Part shown: positions 6,107 through 7,589 of the stretch, piece after piece
Numbering within the stretch: position 1 is the first letter of the stretch
Layout of the letters: every line of letters begins with the position of its first letter
Source: an uncultured Campylobacter sp.
Lineage (GTDB): Bacteria; Campylobacterota; Campylobacteria; Campylobacterales; Campylobacteraceae
Direction of reading: 5' to 3'
DNA length: 7,589 nt
NCBI RefSeq assembly: GCF_938031315.1
Contig: NZ_CALHHT010000471.1
Coordinates: 1 to 7,589, forward strand
Made by a program: the position numbers and the translations under genes
The notes under the pieces: generated by a model
What the model was told of the DNA's origin: nothing
Seen by the model: only the letters and a program-made list of their open reading frames with translations
Database searches by the model: none

Positions 6107-6745
6107 ATGATAGAGATTAAAAACGTAAGCAAGAAATTCGCAGATCAATTCGTTTTAAAAGATATCAATCTAAATATCGCGGACGGCGAGCAGGTGCTTT
6201 TCGTCGGGCAAAACGGCGCGGGCAAAAGCTCGCTGATGCGGACGATTTTAGGCGAATACATACCCACAAGCGGCAGCGTCGCTATCGATGGATTTGATTC
6301 ATTTAAACAGCGCAGCCGCGCTCTACGCGGTATCAGCTTCGTGCCGCAAACCCCGCCGCCGCTTAAGCTGAGCCTAAATGAGCTCATCTACTTCGCCGAG
6401 CGCACGGCGGACGCAAGCAGAGCGGATATAGTAAAATTCTGCGGTGAAATGGAGCTTGATCTGAGTTCAAATTTAAACAAACCCTTTCATAAGCTATCCG
6501 GCGGTATGAAGCAGAAATTTTTAATTGCGCTAGCATTCGGCAGAGCTAGCAAGGCGATGATTTTCGACGAACCGACCGCTAATCTCGATCCGAGCGCGCG
6601 CGAGCGTTTTAAGACGCTTTTGCACAACCACGCAAAAGATAAGAGCTTGATCTTTATCTCGCATAGGCTCGAGGAAGTGGGAGGACTGGTAAAAAGAATG
6701 ATTTCAATGGATCTAGGGAGGATCGTAGATGACAAAAATGTTTAA
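6107..6745 (+). CDS. nosF: NosF, ABC transporter ATP-binding subunit for NosZ maturation
   Basis: A 212-residue cytoplasmic ABC ATPase with a complete set of motifs: Walker A GQNGAGKS (34-41), Q-loop Gln81 in FVPQTPPP, signature LSGGM (130-134), Walker B MIFDEP (151-156, Asp154/Glu155), D-loop NLDP and H-loop His186 (ISHR). In the nos system NosF drives the NosFY transporter, which acts with NosD to deliver a (probably sulfur-containing) component for the CuZ site. At 212 residues it is a bare nucleotide-binding domain, shorter than the roughly 300-residue NosF of pseudomonads; it lacks a long C-terminal extension and shows no sign of truncation. The protein ends in VDDKNV at a TAA that lies inside nosL (17-nt overlap, 6729-6745). 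The membrane partner nosY, usually adjacent, is not visible here. The ABC call is certain; NosF follows from context. Confidence 0.93.
   Translation: MIEIKNVSKKFADQFVLKDINLNIADGEQVLFVGQNGAGKSSLMRTILGEYIPTSGSVAIDGFDSFKQRSRALRGISFVPQTPPPLKLSLNELIYFAERTADASRADIVKFCGEMELDLSSNLNKPFHKLSGGMKQKFLIALAFGRASKAMIFDEPTANLDPSARERFKTLLHNHAKDKSLIFISHRLEEVGGLVKRMISMDLGRIVDDKNV
6715..6722 (+). promoter_or_regulatory. Ribosome binding site of nosL inside the nosF 3' end
   Basis: AGGGAGGA, within the nosF coding sequence, lies 6 nt before the ATG at 6729. This spacing favours 6729 over the in-frame ATG at 6738 as the nosL start. Confidence 0.75.
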
Positions 6746-7445
6746 AGCTTTACTTTGCGCACTTGTTGCGCTTACGTTTTTAGGCTGCGGCGACGAGAAA
6801 GACTACGGCAACGTCCATTACGACAGAGACGTATGCGAGCACTGCCAGATGGCGATTAGCGACAACCGCTTCAGCGTCGATGTGCGCGTGGACGGCAAAA
6901 ACCACTACTTTGACGACATCGGCTGCTTGGTGGATTTTATGGTTACCAACGACAAACTAAACTGGCTAAAGGACGCCAAAATTTACATCAATGACGCTAG
7001 CGGCAACGGCGAGTTTATCGACGCACGCACGGCGCATTTTTACAAGGGCTTTAAAACCCCTATGTCGTTCGGCTGGGGCGCGTTTAAAAACAAGCAAGAG
7101 GGTAAGCAAGACTTCAGCTTCGATCAAGTAGTCGCAGCGCTTAAAGCAGGCGGCGGCTCGCACGGCATGGGAATGGGCGATATGGGTCGCGATGCGCACG
7201 GCAATATGGGAAGTATGCACGATCATGGCGATATGGGCGGCATGAAAGACCCTCACTCCGCAGAGCACGGCATGAGCAAGCCGCAACACGATATGAGCGG
7301 TATGGGGCATACTCACGGCTCAGATCATGGCATGAGCGGCGATGCGGGCAGCACGGCGCACTCTCAAGGCGCGCCGCACGATATGGGGCAGATGCACGAG
7401 GGCAACGGCACTGCGCACGATATGCATTCGGGGCACGCGCATTAA
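6729..7445 (+). CDS. nosL: NosL, copper-chaperone lipoprotein with long His/Met-rich tail
   Basis: A 238-residue lipoprotein: signal ALLCALVALTFLGC, with lipobox FLGC and lipidated Cys20. The NosL domain spans about 25-140. It has the Cu(I) motif CEHCQM (Cys36, Cys39, Met41) of the VCxxCxM type and the typical YFDDIGCLVDFM (60-71), followed by AKIYINDASG and a PMSFGWGAF block. NosL delivers copper to NosZ in the periplasm. The unusual part is residues 141-238: a low-complexity tail with 17 His and 14 Met in 98 residues, with recurring HGM, HDM and GDMG units, resembling metal-storage tails of copper proteins. It is absent from the short NosL proteins of Pseudomonas-type operons, so this protein is noticeably long for the family. 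The gene overlaps nosF by 17 nt and is the last supported gene in the window. The tail's copper role is inference. Confidence 0.93.
   Translation: MTKMFKALLCALVALTFLGCGDEKDYGNVHYDRDVCEHCQMAISDNRFSVDVRVDGKNHYFDDIGCLVDFMVTNDKLNWLKDAKIYINDASGNGEFIDARTAHFYKGFKTPMSFGWGAFKNKQEGKQDFSFDQVVAALKAGGGSHGMGMGDMGRDAHGNMGSMHDHGDMGGMKDPHSAEHGMSKPQHDMSGMGHTHGSDHGMSGDAGSTAHSQGAPHDMGQMHEGNGTAHDMHSGHAH
7149..7442 (+). repeat. Low-complexity His/Met/Gly coding repeat at the nosL 3' end
   Basis: The stretch is built of degenerate words such as CACGGCATG, GATATGGG(C/G) and CACGATATG, encoding H-G-M, D-M-G and H-D-M units. There is no strict period. It codes for residues 141-238 of NosL and probably grew by in-frame duplication of short units. 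Confidence 0.75.
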
Positions 7446-7589
7446 GGATGGGTTCGGGTAAGACGAAATTTTAAGCGGCCCATGTTTTTGCGCTAAATTT
7501 AAGGCGTAAAATTTCAGCGTGCCGCCCACACCGTCATAGATGAGGTAAAATTTTACTTCGCGACTTCGGCGCGAGGCATAACCAGGCTT
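7446..7589. other. Downstream region of nosL with no supported gene
   Basis: This 144-base tail has no start codon on the + strand opening a frame longer than a few codons, so nosY does not begin here. It is rich in AAATTT/AAAATTTT words. An imperfect inverted repeat, CGCTAAATTT (7491-7500) and AAATTTCAGCG (7509-7519) with one bulged C, lacks a following T run. GTAAAATTTTAC (7545-7556) is a perfect 12-nt palindrome. On the minus strand, a frame entering from the window edge reads SLVMPRAEVAK and stops at 7553-7555; it could be the C-terminus of a convergent gene, but 12 codons are too few to decide. Confidence 0.5.
7491..7519. terminator. Possible weak bidirectional terminator hairpin after nosL
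   Basis: The arms CGCTAAATTT and AAATTTCAGCG pair (10 pairs, one bulged C, 8-nt loop) 46 nt after the nosL stop. Most pairs are A-T and no T tract follows on the + strand, so as an intrinsic terminator it is weak. Its position at the end of the visible operon is the main argument. Confidence 0.3.

Noticed and set aside
7320..7589. Minus-strand frame open from the window edge across the 3' end of nosL
   Set aside because: It overlaps nosL by about 125 bases and turns into Arg/His/Val-rich low complexity there, the mirror of the His/Met repeats. No start with a ribosome binding site is seen, so I do not call it a gene.

Overview
The window is the downstream part of a nitrous oxide respiration (nos) operon of the epsilonproteobacterial ('clade II', Wolinella/Campylobacter) type. 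Every gene is on the + strand. The order is nosZ (3' half only), nosB, nosD, nosG, nosC1, nosC2, nosH, nosF, nosL. The gene order, the c-type cytochrome domain fused to the end of NosZ and the NapGH-like NosG/NosH pair all match what is known for Wolinella succinogenes and N2O-respiring Campylobacter. The mixed base composition, with GC-rich codons alongside frequent AAATTT/AAAATTTT words, and the Asn-Ser-rich repeat insertions suggest an oral-type Campylobacter. C. gracilis is my best guess, but the species is an inference.

Layout: 1-1260 encodes the last 419 residues of NosZ: two CuZ histidines, the CuA site and a C-terminal haem c domain. A 42-nt gap with a strong GC-rich hairpin precedes nosB. 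From nosB to nosC2 each gene overlaps the next by the 4-nt ATGA type, so translation is probably coupled. nosH begins 3 nt after nosC2 with a TTG start. nosF follows 8 nt after nosH, and nosL overlaps the end of nosF by 17 nt. The last 144 bases hold no supported gene.

How the genes work together: NosG (periplasmic, Tat-exported, four [4Fe-4S] clusters) and NosH (membrane, NapH-like) are thought to form a menaquinol dehydrogenase. Electrons would pass through the mono-haem cytochromes NosC1 (lipoprotein) and NosC2 (membrane-anchored) to the haem c domain of NosZ, then to CuA and CuZ, where N2O is reduced to N2. NosD, NosF and NosL serve maturation and copper supply of the CuZ site. NosB is a membrane protein required for N2O respiration in Wolinella. 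nosY, the usual membrane partner of NosF, is not in the window.

The most unusual things seen are: an in-frame 15-nt minisatellite (Asn-Ser-Ala/Val-Gly/Ser-Gln) in nosC1; a related, less regular array in nosG that shares a 14-nt exact word with it; a 98-residue His/Met/Gly-rich tail on NosL; a GNRA-loop hairpin between nosZ and nosB; and the absence of nosY from its usual place next to nosF. The pathway itself is known; I do not see a wholly new system.
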